This document shows positions 45,510-53,837 of a stretch of DNA of 64,000 nt, piece after piece (position 1 is the first letter of the stretch; every line of letters begins with the position of its first letter). The stretch spans positions 124,001-188,000 of the forward strand of contig NZ_LNQC01000056.1 in assembly GCF_001651855.1 (NCBI RefSeq). The letters are read 5' to 3'. The notes below the pieces were generated by a model. The model was not told the origin of the DNA. It made no database searches and saw only the letters and a list, made by a program, of their open reading frames with translations. Both the position numbers and the translations under genes were made by a program. The stretch comes from Sinorhizobium americanum. Lineage in GTDB: Bacteria > Pseudomonadota > Alphaproteobacteria > Rhizobiales > Rhizobiaceae.

Positions 45510-46292
45510 ATGTTCGACGACAGGATCGAACTTTCTAATTGGCGTGAATGCGCCGCTGGCCATCAGCGCAGCATCTTCGAGAATCGGCTCTATCCGAGTG
45601 TTCTCATCAAGGTTCTGAAGCTGGGCTCCAGAGAAGCAAGCGGCGCGCGTATCTCAAAGAGAGCGTTCCTCAACCGGTTCAAGCGTTTCGGGGCCTATCG
45701 AACGTTTCGGCGTGAAGTTGACGAGTTCCTCGAACAGGCGAGAAAGTTCTCCCTCGCAGACGGTATCGAACTGCCGATACCGAAGATATTCGGCTTTGCT
45801 CAGACCGAGCACGGCCTGGGCCTCGTGGTGGAAAAAATCACCAGGCGCGATGGGCAGCTCGCGCCCACCCTCGCTCAACTGGCGTTTTCGGGGCAGCTCA
45901 CCGCCAGGCATCTCACGATGGTCGACGAAATCTTCGAGCGGTTTCGCCGCCTGCACATCGTCATGATGGATGTAAATCCGGGCAATTTCGTCGTTACCGA
46001 TCGCCGTGGTGACGATGAACTCATCTGCGTTGACGGTACGGGAGAGAAGAGTTTCCTGCGCATTTTCGCTCTCTCTCGCCCCGCGAACGACATCAAGCTC
46101 AGGCGGATGCGCCTGAAACTGCTGACGAAGCTGGCGAGAATATTGGAGCATCCCGCCGCGGTACCTGGAGACAAATCTGTCTACGCCGCACTGACGCGCC
46201 ACTCAAAGCCGACCGGCCGCTATCTGCGCTTGTCAACTGCCTCGCCGCATCCGGCGCTCTTGGCGGCGCTCTTGTCGAGCGTACCGGTCTAA
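45510..46292 (+). CDS. YrbL/PhoP-network-type kinase-like protein
   Basis: The protein has 260 residues from the ATG at 45510. An upstream ATG adds 12 residues without similarity. It begins RIELSNWRECAAGHQRSIFENRL, and YPSVLIKVLK supplies a Lys in the position of the kinase beta-3 lysine. VVEKITRRDG is a hinge-like segment, HIVMMDVNPGNFVV a catalytic-loop-like HxxxxDxxxxN, and ICVDGTGEKS stands in the DFG position. This matches the YrbL (PhoP regulatory network protein) family, a protein-kinase-like fold. Activity and substrate are unknown. It sits between two tRNA genes used as integration targets. Confidence 0.75.
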   Translation: MFDDRIELSNWRECAAGHQRSIFENRLYPSVLIKVLKLGSREASGARISKRAFLNRFKRFGAYRTFRREVDEFLEQARKFSLADGIELPIPKIFGFAQTEHGLGLVVEKITRRDGQLAPTLAQLAFSGQLTARHLTMVDEIFERFRRLHIVMMDVNPGNFVVTDRRGDDELICVDGTGEKSFLRIFALSRPANDIKLRRMRLKLLTKLARILEHPAAVPGDKSVYAALTRHSKPTGRYLRLSTASPHPALLAALLSSVPV

Positions 46293-46515
46293 TCGGCTCA
46301 ACAGGTAGAGACTTCGGGGCCGCTTCGCGCCAAGCCTAGCCTATAGGGCCCGGCAGGCGAAAGACGCGGCGATTTAATTTTGGGTCGCGGCTCGACGACC
46401 CATAAACAACGACGTGAGCTGTGGGAAAGCCGGGAGCAGATTGCTACCAGCTAAGGGCGTTGCGCCGGATCGAGCACCTGATCGCGTGGCGTAGAATCGA
46501 TAATTGAGTGTCTAA

Positions 46516-46589
46516 TGGAGGCCTCGCCCGGAATTGAACCGGGGTACAAGGATTTGCAGTCCTCTGCGTCACCACTCCGCCACGAGGCC
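46516..46589 (-). tRNA. tRNA-Cys(GCA)
   Basis: On the minus strand: acceptor GGCCTCG/CGAGGCC, anticodon loop with CTGCAAA (GCA), T arm with GGTTCAATTCC, discriminator T and CCA at 46516-46518. The gene is intact. Its 5' end faces the prophage integrase, 34 bp away. Confidence 0.97.
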
Positions 46590-46623
46590 TCTCGTGCTCG
46601 GAAAATCGAGCGATGGCGGGCGT

Positions 46624-47910
46624 TTAGCCCTTCCGATCCGATTTTGCAATAGCGGATTTCTGAAAAACGTCCTTGGCCATTTCTGAAATTGCGTTTTCGG
46701 ACTGTTCTTCCACAGCCTTGCCAGAAGTCGCCCCCATGCGCTTTTTCGTGGCTTCCAGAACGCGCTTTTCCGTCTCCTTGGCGTAGCCTCGATAGGCCTT
46801 CGCCGTCTTGTGCTTCGACAGCACCCGGCCTTGACCTTCGGTCAGGCCCATCTCTTCCAACTCGGTCATGCCGCCATGCCGGCATTTATCCAGGCTGAAG
46901 CCTTCGATCCCGAGTTTATCTCCCATCTCCCTGACCTCGTGCGCCAGGTACGTCCCGTCGCCGAAGAGCTGGCCGTTCTTCTTGCACACGATCGACGTGC
47001 CGTAGCGGGGTGTCTGCCCCAGGACCTCTTCGGCGTCCTGGTAGAGCATCACCGTCGTGCCGTCCTCCTCGGTGAATTCCAGCGGGTGCGAGGCGGATTC
47101 CCCGTTCTTCCTGTGTTTGATCTGGATCTTGTCCGGATCCGAAGGGCCGCGATAGCCGCTCCAGGCGGCATAGCCGGCGCCGATCGACGACGGGCGCATC
47201 AGCCACTCGAAGGCGAGCACCGCGGCGGCCGCCAACTCTCCCCGTCCTTCCTTGATTGCTCCCTTGGCAAACTCGTAGACCGTCTCACGGTCGACATGTC
47301 CCTTCACGGCCTTTTCCCGCTTCTTCACCGTGACGCCTTCCCAGGGGTTCGGCGTGTCCTTGCGGAACAGGTCAGGATGATGCGGCTGCATGCGCTTCCA
47401 CATGGCCTTGCAGTACGTGATGACCTTCTCCGATGTCCGTGCCGCGCCTTCGCCGTGGAACGCGTGATAGAGCTTCTCCGCCGTGCTGACGCCGATCTGA
47501 TTGATCTTGGCATCGCCGAAACGGAATAGCGGGCCGGTCGCGCCGGCCTTAATCTTCATGTCGCAGACGCGGTCCAGCACCCGGCGGTAATCCGGCCGGC
47601 TGAATTCCGCGACGCGCTCGAGAAAGCTGTCATGCTTGAGATACGCGTTCACCAGCCACTCAACCGTGCCGTATCTCGTCAGGTCAGGCTCTTGGAAGGG
47701 ATTGCGCTCTTTGCGCCACTCGTCCAGACGCTCATTCCAGACGGCCGCCGCCTCGTTCAATTCCTTCTGCGATAGGTCGTGCCCGAGCGTGGCGGAGGTG
47801 TAGGGTGCGCCGGCTTTGCGAAAGGCGGTCGGGCAGGTCCAGAAATAGGAGATCGAGCCGTTCTGTTTGCGCTTGAACGAGGTGTAGCGCGGCATGGACA
47901 CCGGAACCAT
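46624..47910 (-). CDS. int: Prophage tyrosine integrase
   Basis: The protein has 428 residues from the ATG at 47910. The longer upstream frame overlaps the excisionase-like gene and is not coding. The N-terminal part carries YTSFKRKQNGSISYFWTC, the core-binding domain lies at about 80-200, and the catalytic domain has Arg in FEWLMRPSSIG, a CRHGG motif at the His-x-x-Arg region, HKTAKAYRGYAKET at the C-terminal Tyr. It is translationally coupled to the preceding gene (TAATG). It ends the leftward early operon, as in lambdoid phages, and lies 34 bp from tRNA-Cys. Confidence 0.88.
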   Translation of the reverse strand: MVPVSMPRYTSFKRKQNGSISYFWTCPTAFRKAGAPYTSATLGHDLSQKELNEAAAVWNERLDEWRKERNPFQEPDLTRYGTVEWLVNAYLKHDSFLERVAEFSRPDYRRVLDRVCDMKIKAGATGPLFRFGDAKINQIGVSTAEKLYHAFHGEGAARTSEKVITYCKAMWKRMQPHHPDLFRKDTPNPWEGVTVKKREKAVKGHVDRETVYEFAKGAIKEGRGELAAAAVLAFEWLMRPSSIGAGYAAWSGYRGPSDPDKIQIKHRKNGESASHPLEFTEEDGTTVMLYQDAEEVLGQTPRYGTSIVCKKNGQLFGDGTYLAHEVREMGDKLGIEGFSLDKCRHGGMTELEEMGLTEGQGRVLSKHKTAKAYRGYAKETEKRVLEATKKRMGATSGKAVEEQSENAISEMAKDVFQKSAIAKSDRKG

Positions 47911-48155
47911 TAAAGTGCCTCCGGGTCTCCGCCGGCGGCCGCGGCCTCGGGATTGATCACCTTGTCTAGGTCGGTCTTCCGCCATGCCCGGAATTTGCCC
48001 TTGCCCGTGCCCATGTCGATAAAGGGTAGGGGCCAAATGGTCCCGACCCGGCTCATAAAGGCATCGACTGTCTTCTCGCCAGCATAAGCGGCGGCGAGCT
48101 CGTCGCGTAAGACGGCCGGCCAGCATCCTGTGGGAATGACAGCGTGCTTGGTCAT
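47910..48155 (-). CDS. Excisionase-like small DNA-binding protein
   Basis: The protein has 81 residues from the ATG at 48155 (GGGGAT upstream). An ATG at 48182 would overlap the gene before. PAVLRDELAAAYAGEKTVDAFMSRV reads as the first helices of a MerR/AlpA-type winged helix, and FIDMGTGKGKFRAWRKTDLDKVI as wing and C-terminal strand. This pattern is usual for small phage proteins upstream of int in rhizobial prophages, and a role as recombination directionality factor is likely. It overlaps int by one base. Confidence 0.65.
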   Translation of the reverse strand: MTKHAVIPTGCWPAVLRDELAAAYAGEKTVDAFMSRVGTIWPLPFIDMGTGKGKFRAWRKTDLDKVINPEAAAAGGDPEAL

Positions 48156-48156
48156 C

Positions 48157-48390
48157 TTATCCCCGATTTCCAATAGCGCCATCTGGCGGGGCGAGGGCGT
48201 TGTCGATCAAGTCGAGCACTTCGTCTTCAAACTCGGCATGGTCCTTGGCGATCGTCAGAGCGTTGATCAGCTTCCCGACTAACGCCATCGTTTCCATGCG
48301 GGTCATCGTCGGGCCGACGAGTTCTTCCGCGCGAGCGCGGATGTCCGCCGGCAGCTCGTAAAATTGGATGGTGGCTTCGGTGTAGGTCAT
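48157..48390 (-). CDS. Small phage protein, unknown function
   Basis: A 77-residue acidic, helical protein: YTEATIQFYELPADIRARAEELV, then ALTIAKDHAEFEDEVLDLIDNAL. No motif is recognised. It overlaps the upstream gene by 4 bp (ATGA) and is 1 bp from the excisionase-like gene, so it is certainly in the leftward early operon. The acidic charge would suit a DNA-mimic or protein-binding role, but that is speculation. Confidence 0.6.
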   Translation of the reverse strand: MTYTEATIQFYELPADIRARAEELVGPTMTRMETMALVGKLINALTIAKDHAEFEDEVLDLIDNALAPPDGAIGNRG

Positions 48391-48842
48391 GGCTTGGCAT
48401 CATTCTCAGGAGCGGGCAGAAGGCCTTGCGACGTCGTGCGCTCGTAAATGGTCTCGCCGGTCGGAAGCAGGATCTGCCCGAGGAAAGCGGCGTCGAATGA
48501 TAGGATGCCGGTCTCGATCGCTGTCAACTGCCCTTTGATCCAATCGCGAAGGATCGACCAGACAGCAATCTGACCTTTCTCGAGTGCGCGCCGCTCGTGC
48601 TCGGCCTTGCTCATCCGCATCCGGCTAGAATACGGGTTCTCCTTCAGCCAGGCGGCCGCGTAGCCTTTCGCGTTGGCCTCGACCTGCACCATCCGGCCGC
48701 GATACTCGAACTGGATGATGACCTTGCCCTCGGCGAAATCTTCCATAGGGGCGAACTTCGAGCATCCGAAAGCCTGGATGGTCTTGCGGATATCGTCCAT
48801 CGCCGAACGGCCGGACGTGCTGTTGGAGTAGGGAAGGCTCAT
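48387..48842 (-). CDS. Phage protein of unknown function
   Basis: A 151-residue protein. The central part (FAEGKVIIQFEYRGRMVQVEANAKGYAAAWLKENP) is beta-strand then helix. A basic helix follows (SKAEHERRALEKGQIAVWSILRDWIKGQLTAIETG), and a C-terminal strand LLPTGETIYERT. Proteins of this shape are common in rhizobial prophages, without known function. An alternative start is the ATG at residue 15. It overlaps its neighbours by 4 bp on both sides and is co-translated. Confidence 0.6.
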   Translation of the reverse strand: MSLPYSNSTSGRSAMDDIRKTIQAFGCSKFAPMEDFAEGKVIIQFEYRGRMVQVEANAKGYAAAWLKENPYSSRMRMSKAEHERRALEKGQIAVWSILRDWIKGQLTAIETGILSFDAAFLGQILLPTGETIYERTTSQGLLPAPENDAKP

Positions 48843-49228
48843 CGGCTGACGACCTCCCCCGTGCGGCGGTCAACAACCGTGCCGTCCATGCAGCGCTTGA
48901 AGCGCGGGTGGGAGAGGCTGGATTTCGGTTTGGTGATGCCGAGGTGCTTCTTCCGAACCTTGGCGATCTTGGATTTCACCTTCATCTCGACGGCCGTCTT
49001 GCGGCGGTGCGGCTCGCGCAGTGCAGGGAAGAGATTGCTCTCCCGGTGCTCGCCGCCAAGGATCAGCGCAACCTTGTGCTCGACGTCCCATTCATCCCGG
49101 ATCGGATCGATCTTCCGGCCGGTCAAATAGCAGATGCCGCCCTCTCGATCGAAGACGCGCATCCGGACACGCGGCGGGACCTTCTGGTCGTCGTTTCTTC
49201 CGATCCATTCTTCCACCGAGCGAGCCAT
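48839..49228 (-). CDS. HNH endonuclease family protein
   Basis: The protein has 129 residues from the ATG at 49228. It has RVFDREGGICYLTGRKI with one Cys of the usual pair, then DEWDVEHKVALILGGEH, which holds the central HNH signature (the EH and downstream N of SNLFP). Lysine-rich helices follow (KSKIAKVRKKHLG). The zinc-binding CxxC is reduced to CYLTG. Small HNH proteins act in phages as nicking or packaging enzymes. Position in the early left operon argues against packaging. A gap of 295 bp separates it from the gene upstream. Confidence 0.75.
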   Translation of the reverse strand: MARSVEEWIGRNDDQKVPPRVRMRVFDREGGICYLTGRKIDPIRDEWDVEHKVALILGGEHRESNLFPALREPHRRKTAVEMKVKSKIAKVRKKHLGITKPKSSLSHPRFKRCMDGTVVDRRTGEVVSR

Positions 49229-49523
49229 CACGCACGCCCCCAGCAATGAATTCTCGATCTTGCGATCGACGCAGGAACCTTGTTGGTCAAACGCCGTTGA
49301 GCATTCAACAGGCGCGAAGGAGCGCTGCGATGGACTTTAAAATGATGATGCACATCCATGCACGGATGGGCCCTTGCGGAACGGAAAATCCTCCGTATCT
49401 CCGTAACCGGTCGGCGATTAAGCAGACCGATAAGTCGAAAACATCTTCCGGTGAGGGCGCGAACGTCGGTAGCAACCGAAAAGGTGAAAAGGCGCCCGAT
49501 CAGACTTGAGAGAGCTGAATTCA

Positions 49524-50225
49524 TCATGCTCTCCCCGTCAGCTTGCGCGTCCGCTGCAAGGCGTCGAGCTGCTTGTTGGTGGTTTCTATCGAGGACGCTG
49601 CAGGGCGCGATTCGGTCCGCTCGCTGTCGACCTGGTCGATGTTCTGCTTGATGACCGTGAAAGTGTAGGCGGCAACCCAAGGGTTAGCGTCCCACGCGCC
49701 GGCCCCGTTGATCTGGTCCCAGAGCCATGCATACCAGCCGATCGGATAGGCGTCCTTGATCTCGGCGATGCCGGTTCTCGCGCGCTGCTCAGGGGCCGGC
49801 CACCCTTCTGCGGCGGCATCGTCTTCGCTGATATCCTGCAACCGCTCGACGCGAACGTCGGTGACGATCAGCGTCAGGCGCGAATCCTGCCGGCGCATGA
49901 AGATCGACGAACGCCAGCGAGAAAGCTCCGGTTGCACGTCATCGGCGCGGTAGTAGACCAGCTTGGTAAGGTCCGGGCAGGCCATGTGATCATCGCCGTT
50001 GTCGCCAACGCGAGCGTGCGTTTCTTTGACCCATAAGCGGTCTCCAACATAAGCCTTCACGACCATTGGTGTTGCAGCGCCTGGCACTGTCTCATCCCAC
50101 CAGTCGCCGTTTTCCAAATAGGGCGCGGTTGGCTGCGGCTTGATGAGACGCCGCGTCTGCGTCTTGCGGCCGGCGAGGAGCGACTGAACCATCGGACCGG
50201 AGAAGAGGATAGGGCGATCAGCCAT
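49524..50225 (-). CDS. Phage ASCH/morphogenesis-type protein of unknown function
   Basis: The protein has 233 residues from the ATG at 50225. The N terminus RPILFSGPMVQSLLAGRKTQTRRLIKP is very characteristic of a phage protein family with an ASCH-like fold, and YVGDRLWVKETHARV follows. The fold has been linked to RNA or nucleotide binding, but the role in phages is not known. The longer frame reaching 50768 is spurious because it runs antisense-phase through the next gene. Stop and start overlap with the upstream gene (TGATG). Confidence 0.75.
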   Translation of the reverse strand: MADRPILFSGPMVQSLLAGRKTQTRRLIKPQPTAPYLENGDWWDETVPGAATPMVVKAYVGDRLWVKETHARVGDNGDDHMACPDLTKLVYYRADDVQPELSRWRSSIFMRRQDSRLTLIVTDVRVERLQDISEDDAAAEGWPAPEQRARTGIAEIKDAYPIGWYAWLWDQINGAGAWDANPWVAAYTFTVIKQNIDQVDSERTESRPAASSIETTNKQLDALQRTRKLTGRA

Positions 50226-50908
50226 CACGCGGCTCCCTTCGTTGATTTGGCGTAGGCCTCGAACGCTTCGCGATCGCCGTTGCAGCAGGTGTAGTAGGCG
50301 TTCGTCGGGCCGATCTTGTGATGGCTGTCCATGCGGAAGTGCGCCGGGCCAATCTGCATGCCCGGGAAGCGGAAGGCGACCATGATTTGAGCCCTGTGCC
50401 AGAAGCGCGAGCCCCAGGATCGCGTCAGGTAGGCGTGGTGGCCTCGGAACTTGTCTTCGTCGTCGCAGAATTCGGCATCGGGGAACCGCTGACGGACGAT
50501 AGCCTTGAAATCGTCGATGGCGGCCGCTTCCTCCTCTTGGCGTCGGGCTTCCTTCTTCATGCGCCGCCACTTGCAGCGCGCGCAGCAATAGACAGCACCG
50601 TGCATCGTTCCGACGACGCCGGAGACGGGAAGACGATGCTCCGTCTCCAGATCTTCGTCTATGGTGATGCCGCAGCCGCTGCATTCGAAGCGCCAGCCAT
50701 GATCGACGGAAACCTTTGCCGGGACGCCCTTTCCGGCAAATGCGTCGGCCCACGGCGCGCGGCGGCACTGGACATACGACAGCTCGCCGTCGCTATACTC
50801 GGCAGCGCCGGCCTTGGCGGCGACGATGGAGCGGTTTGCGAAATAGATGTCTCCGGTGAACTCGTCCTTTTCGAGCACTGCATAGGCCTTGAGGGGCATC
50901 GCGTTCAT
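50225..50908 (-). CDS. Phage zinc-ribbon-like protein, unknown function
   Basis: A 227-residue protein with two cysteine pairs that could hold zinc: FECSGCGITID and YCCARCKWRRMKKE. A charged helix follows (RQEEEAAAIDDFKAIVRQRFPDA), then an aromatic-rich C-terminal domain (GSRFWHRAQIMVAFRFPGM, then AYYTCCNGDREAFEAY). No enzyme signature is recognised. It is coupled to the genes on both sides by short overlaps (4 bp and 1 bp). Confidence 0.65.
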   Translation of the reverse strand: MNAMPLKAYAVLEKDEFTGDIYFANRSIVAAKAGAAEYSDGELSYVQCRRAPWADAFAGKGVPAKVSVDHGWRFECSGCGITIDEDLETEHRLPVSGVVGTMHGAVYCCARCKWRRMKKEARRQEEEAAAIDDFKAIVRQRFPDAEFCDDEDKFRGHHAYLTRSWGSRFWHRAQIMVAFRFPGMQIGPAHFRMDSHHKIGPTNAYYTCCNGDREAFEAYAKSTKGAA

Positions 50909-51111
50909 GCCGCACCGCCTTTCGCCGGCCAGATTGTTACGGTCTCGCCGTGCTCAAGCGCTTCGCGAACCAGCCAGACTATCTCCTCGTCGGTCTCGAA
51001 CGGCGCATGGGTTCGGCAAAGGTGGCCGTCGTCATCGCGGGTTTCCGCCTGCCAACCGGCCTTGCGCACATCTTCGGACGTCTGAAGGTTGACAGGGAAC
51101 GGGTTCTTCAT
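50905..51111 (-). CDS. Small phage protein, unknown function
   Basis: A 68-residue acidic protein (LQTSEDVRKAGWQAETRDDDGHLC, then DEEIVWLVREALEHGETVTIWP). No family is recognised. It overlaps the neighbours by 4 bp on each side within the early left operon. Confidence 0.6.
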   Translation of the reverse strand: MKNPFPVNLQTSEDVRKAGWQAETRDDDGHLCRTHAPFETDEEIVWLVREALEHGETVTIWPAKGGAA

Positions 51112-51629
51112 GCTGCGGCTCCCGCATTTCGTTGACTTGTGCCGCGCTCGACGCCGATCAGATCGTCGAGGAAGTCGAGGACAGCCGTTTTGCTTTCCTG
51201 AAATTCCTGCTTGCCCATGGCCTTCATCGACTGGCTTTTCGCCACGTACCGGGTGACCGTCGCCTCTTTGACGTCAACGACCGAGAAGGCGTCGATCGGC
51301 CGGATGAACGCAGCCATGCGCGCCGCCTCTGCTTTCGAGCTGCAGACGATCGTGTGAGCGTCGCAGTAGCCGGTCCGGATCAGCGCATAGGCGCGTAGGT
51401 GCTCGGCGGATTCGGCGAACGGCAGCCCGGAATAGTGCTCCGGCAGATTGCGCCAGGTGTCGGCGACGGCGGCGAAATAATGCCGGTGCGAATTCATGCT
51501 CCGGTCGTTGTGGTCGGCGAGCGTATAGAACTCGCCGACCACGAAGCGCTTGTCGCACTCGCGGGCCCAGTGCCGGTTCGCCGGCTCAAAGGCCTCGCCG
51601 TTCCATTGAAGAAGGACAGGGCCGCCCAT
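51108..51629 (-). CDS. Phage recombination-locus protein (DUF1367-like)
   Basis: A 173-residue protein. The N-terminal half (LQWNGEAFEPANRHWAREC, then VVGEFYTLADHNDRSMNSHRHYFA) resembles DUF1367/YfdO-type phage proteins, in which SHRHYFA is conserved. The C-terminal half contains KSQSMKAMGKQEFQESK and an ending helix. Relatives are found next to recombinase genes, as here beside bet. The function is unknown, perhaps in recombination or Holliday-junction handling. It lies 2 bp from bet and overlaps the next gene by 4 bp. Confidence 0.65.
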   Translation of the reverse strand: MGGPVLLQWNGEAFEPANRHWARECDKRFVVGEFYTLADHNDRSMNSHRHYFAAVADTWRNLPEHYSGLPFAESAEHLRAYALIRTGYCDAHTIVCSSKAEAARMAAFIRPIDAFSVVDVKEATVTRYVAKSQSMKAMGKQEFQESKTAVLDFLDDLIGVERGTSQRNAGAAA

Positions 51630-51631
51630 GG

Positions 51632-52612
51632 TCAGCCCGCCGCCAACGGTTGCTTGAGAAGCTCGGCGTCGGACGGCCCCTTCGCCACCGGCCGGCTCGG
51701 CTTACGCGCGATTGCCGCCTCGATTTCCTTCTTGAGTGCGAGCGCGTCGCCCGGCTGCAGAGCCCAGAAGCGCTTCAGCGGCTCTCGGTTCGCGTCCTGC
51801 CACTTCGCCACGGTCTCAGGCGTCGATTCCTTGATGAAGCGCATCACCTCGTCGGCGAACTTCCCGACCGGAACGTTTTCGAGCGCCCAGTTGTCGCCCC
51901 AGGTGACGGTGATGGAGTTGTCGGCGCCGATCGCGCGCATCCGGTTGTCTTCGCGCTCCCTGAGGACGATTTCAGAGGCGGTGAGGTCGAGAACCTTGGC
52001 GCGGTCCAGTTCGGCTTCGTCATAGAGACCGGTGAACTGCTCGGGCCAGCCGGCGCGCAGCGCCTGCATTTCGGCGCACTTGGCGATCATCAGGCGCGGC
52101 ATACGCGCCCAGTTGCCGCTATCGTCGAGTGTCTGATTGCCGGTCTTGTAGTTCTTGCCGGTCTGCTCGTTCTTCGCCCACTCCTCCTTGATCGGAGCGA
52201 ACTCGTCCCAGAAGGACTGCCCGGCGACTTCGTACCATTCGCCAGACTTCGGATCCTGCTTCCACAGGAAGACAGTCGCGGAAACGATGCCGTGCGGGTT
52301 CAGCGGACCTTTCAGCCCCGGATCGAACTCATAGGACGGGGGCTTGCTCGCCGGCCGGTAATCGCCGCAGCGCTGCGCGATAACGCGCTGGCCGTCGCGG
52401 CTGATGATGATGGTCATGTTGCGCTTCTCGGCATTGTTCTTCGAGAAGACCATCGGGATGATCTGTTTCAGGAACGGGTCGAGGCGCTTGGCCTTCGCGA
52501 CTTCCATGTAGAGGTTGAATTCTTCGTCATTGCAGTCCTTCGCAATGGTCTGCTTGACCAAAGTGATCTGCTTGGACGTCAGGTCGAACGTGGTGATAGA
52601 ATTCATGGTCAC
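51632..52612 (-). CDS. bet: Bet/RecT-type single-strand annealing protein
   Basis: A 326-residue protein. SKQITLVKQTIAKDCNDEEFNLYMEVAKAKRLDPF is the family start, followed by KQIIPMVFSK, TIIISRDGQRVIAQRCGDY and LMIAKCAEMQALRAGWPEQFTGLY, all hallmark motifs of phage Bet recombinases. It anneals complementary single strands during phage recombination. A partner exonuclease is not apparent among the visible neighbours. It overlaps the Gp157-like gene by 4 bp. Confidence 0.93.
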   Translation of the reverse strand: MTMNSITTFDLTSKQITLVKQTIAKDCNDEEFNLYMEVAKAKRLDPFLKQIIPMVFSKNNAEKRNMTIIISRDGQRVIAQRCGDYRPASKPPSYEFDPGLKGPLNPHGIVSATVFLWKQDPKSGEWYEVAGQSFWDEFAPIKEEWAKNEQTGKNYKTGNQTLDDSGNWARMPRLMIAKCAEMQALRAGWPEQFTGLYDEAELDRAKVLDLTASEIVLREREDNRMRAIGADNSITVTWGDNWALENVPVGKFADEVMRFIKESTPETVAKWQDANREPLKRFWALQPGDALALKKEIEAAIARKPSRPVAKGPSDAELLKQPLAAG

Positions 52613-53139
52613 TTCCTCCGGACCGTGAGAGAGAACGAGCCGTTGTCGAGCGTGGCGCCGGGAATGGTGGCGCCGCCTTCGCGCAGATCGGCGGTGAGAG
52701 CTTTCTTGTCGAGCTTCGGCGCGGGGCGCGGCTGCTCAACCCAGTATTTGGCCGGTATGTCGGCTTCATCGGTGACGATCAGGCCGGCGGCGCGCTTGGT
52801 GAGCGACAGCGTTGCCGTCGGCAGCTTAAGTGAGGTCTGATCGGTGGCGAGCATCGCCTGCTCGATCAGGGTGCGGATGCGCTCGGCGCGCTTCTCGACA
52901 GCCTTGCGGCGCGCCTCGAACTCGGCTTCCTTGGCTTTGAGCCCAATCACGAGAACATCGCATTCGTCGAGTTCCGCGATTGCCTCTTCGATGGCCTCCA
53001 TGAGGTTCGTTTCGCCTTCGATGGTGTCGGCGACCAGTTCGGCGTCGTCATCGGCGCCTCGGTTGCGGAGATCGGCCAGAAGGGCCTTTGCCGCCTCGGT
53101 CTGACGGCGGATGCTGTGTTCGATTGCTGGTGCGGTCAT
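52609..53139 (-). CDS. Siphovirus Gp157-family protein
   Basis: A 176-residue protein, mostly coiled-coil helix in the first 100 residues (EDECDV..LVIGLKAKEAEFEARRKAVEKR). It ends in the Gp157 pattern LKLPTATLSLTKRAAGLIV, then DEADIPAKYW and LDKKALTADLREG, then a final beta strand NGSFSLTVRRK. Gp157 proteins were first noted in Streptococcus thermophilus siphophages, in connection with phage resistance, and are commonly found next to RecT/Bet genes. Their biochemical role is unclear. Confidence 0.85.
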   Translation of the reverse strand: MTAPAIEHSIRRQTEAAKALLADLRNRGADDDAELVADTIEGETNLMEAIEEAIAELDECDVLVIGLKAKEAEFEARRKAVEKRAERIRTLIEQAMLATDQTSLKLPTATLSLTKRAAGLIVTDEADIPAKYWVEQPRPAPKLDKKALTADLREGGATIPGATLDNGSFSLTVRRK

Positions 53140-53140
53140 G

Positions 53141-53353
53141 TCAGACGCTCCTGGCTTTGACGATTTGAAGGTGGACCTGTTCCGTCTTCCAGAAGCCGAC
53201 GGCGAGCACGCCGAGAAAAGTCGCGAGGAAGATCAGGAACAGAGCAGTAGTGTAGGTTGCTCGGTTGAACTGCTTGAGCGCAGTCAGGTCCGGCTCGGGC
53301 TTGACGCAGCGGTTGCAGGAGCAGCCGAAAGCGGCGGCGGGGCACTCTTTCAT
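53141..53353 (-). CDS. Small single-helix membrane protein
   Basis: A 70-residue protein with several N-terminal cysteines (CPAAAFGCSCNRCVKP) and one membrane helix (YTTALFLIFLATFLGVLAVGFW). The cysteine cluster may bind metal or form disulfides. No family is recognised. It overlaps the upstream gene by 4 bp and lies 1 bp before the Gp157-like gene. A location in the membrane suggests a superinfection or cell-envelope role, but that is a guess. Confidence 0.6.
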   Translation of the reverse strand: MKECPAAAFGCSCNRCVKPEPDLTALKQFNRATYTTALFLIFLATFLGVLAVGFWKTEQVHLQIVKARSV

Positions 53354-53571
53354 TCTGCCGCCTCCAATCGCGCCCCATGCGATATCCGCACGCGGTTCTC
53401 GTATTCGCGCTGATCGATGTAGAAGCCCTCGCCGAAGCCGGAGGCGCGCAAGATCGCGCAGGCATCAAGGATCGCACGGTTATAAGCTTCGTCCTCGGCG
53501 GAGAACGAGCCGCCTCCGAGCGCTTCAATCTCGCGGTACAGTTCGTGCAGCTTCACGCGGCGCGGGGTCAT
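53350..53571 (-). CDS. Small phage protein, unknown function
   Basis: A 73-residue acidic protein (VKLHELYREIEALGGGSFSAEDEA, then ILDACAILRASGFGEGFYID). No family is recognised. It overlaps neighbours by 4 bp on each side near the start of the leftward operon. Confidence 0.6.
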   Translation of the reverse strand: MTPRRVKLHELYREIEALGGGSFSAEDEAYNRAILDACAILRASGFGEGFYIDQREYENRVRISHGARLEAAE

Positions 53572-53795
53572 GCGGCGCTCCTTTCGGCGGCAATTGAAAG
53601 AGGGAAATCAGGGAAGGCAGACCAGCGCTCGAAGCCTTCGACGGTCGTGCCGGGGAAGGCGGCGGCTTCCTCGATCGCAGCTTCTTCCGAACGGAAGATC
53701 AGAGCGTCGTCGACCTCGTAGGAGAAGAAGCCCTCATCGGTCAGGACGCGGCCAACCTCGTCTTCAATGCGGTAGCGGGTAACCATCGTGCCCAT
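53568..53795 (-). CDS. First gene of the leftward early operon, unknown function
   Basis: The protein has 75 residues from the ATG at 53795, which has AAGGGG 7 bases upstream. A TTG at 53801 is less likely. The sequence is acidic (RIEDEVGRVLTDEGFFSYEVDDAL, then FPGTTVEGFERWSAFPDFP) without a known motif. Its promoter and operators lie 43-96 bp upstream. First genes of such operons often encode antitermination or host-takeover proteins, but nothing here proves it. Confidence 0.6.
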   Translation of the reverse strand: MGTMVTRYRIEDEVGRVLTDEGFFSYEVDDALIFRSEEAAIEEAAAFPGTTVEGFERWSAFPDFPLSIAAERSAA

Positions 53796-53837
53796 GTCCA
53801 AACCCCTTCGGCAGGAAGTTGCCGTGTCGATAGGAGG

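Noticed and set aside
47911-48126. N-terminal extension of the prophage integrase
   Set aside because: It lies antiphase inside the excisionase-like gene and is Arg-rich. The TAATG coupling supports the start at 47910.
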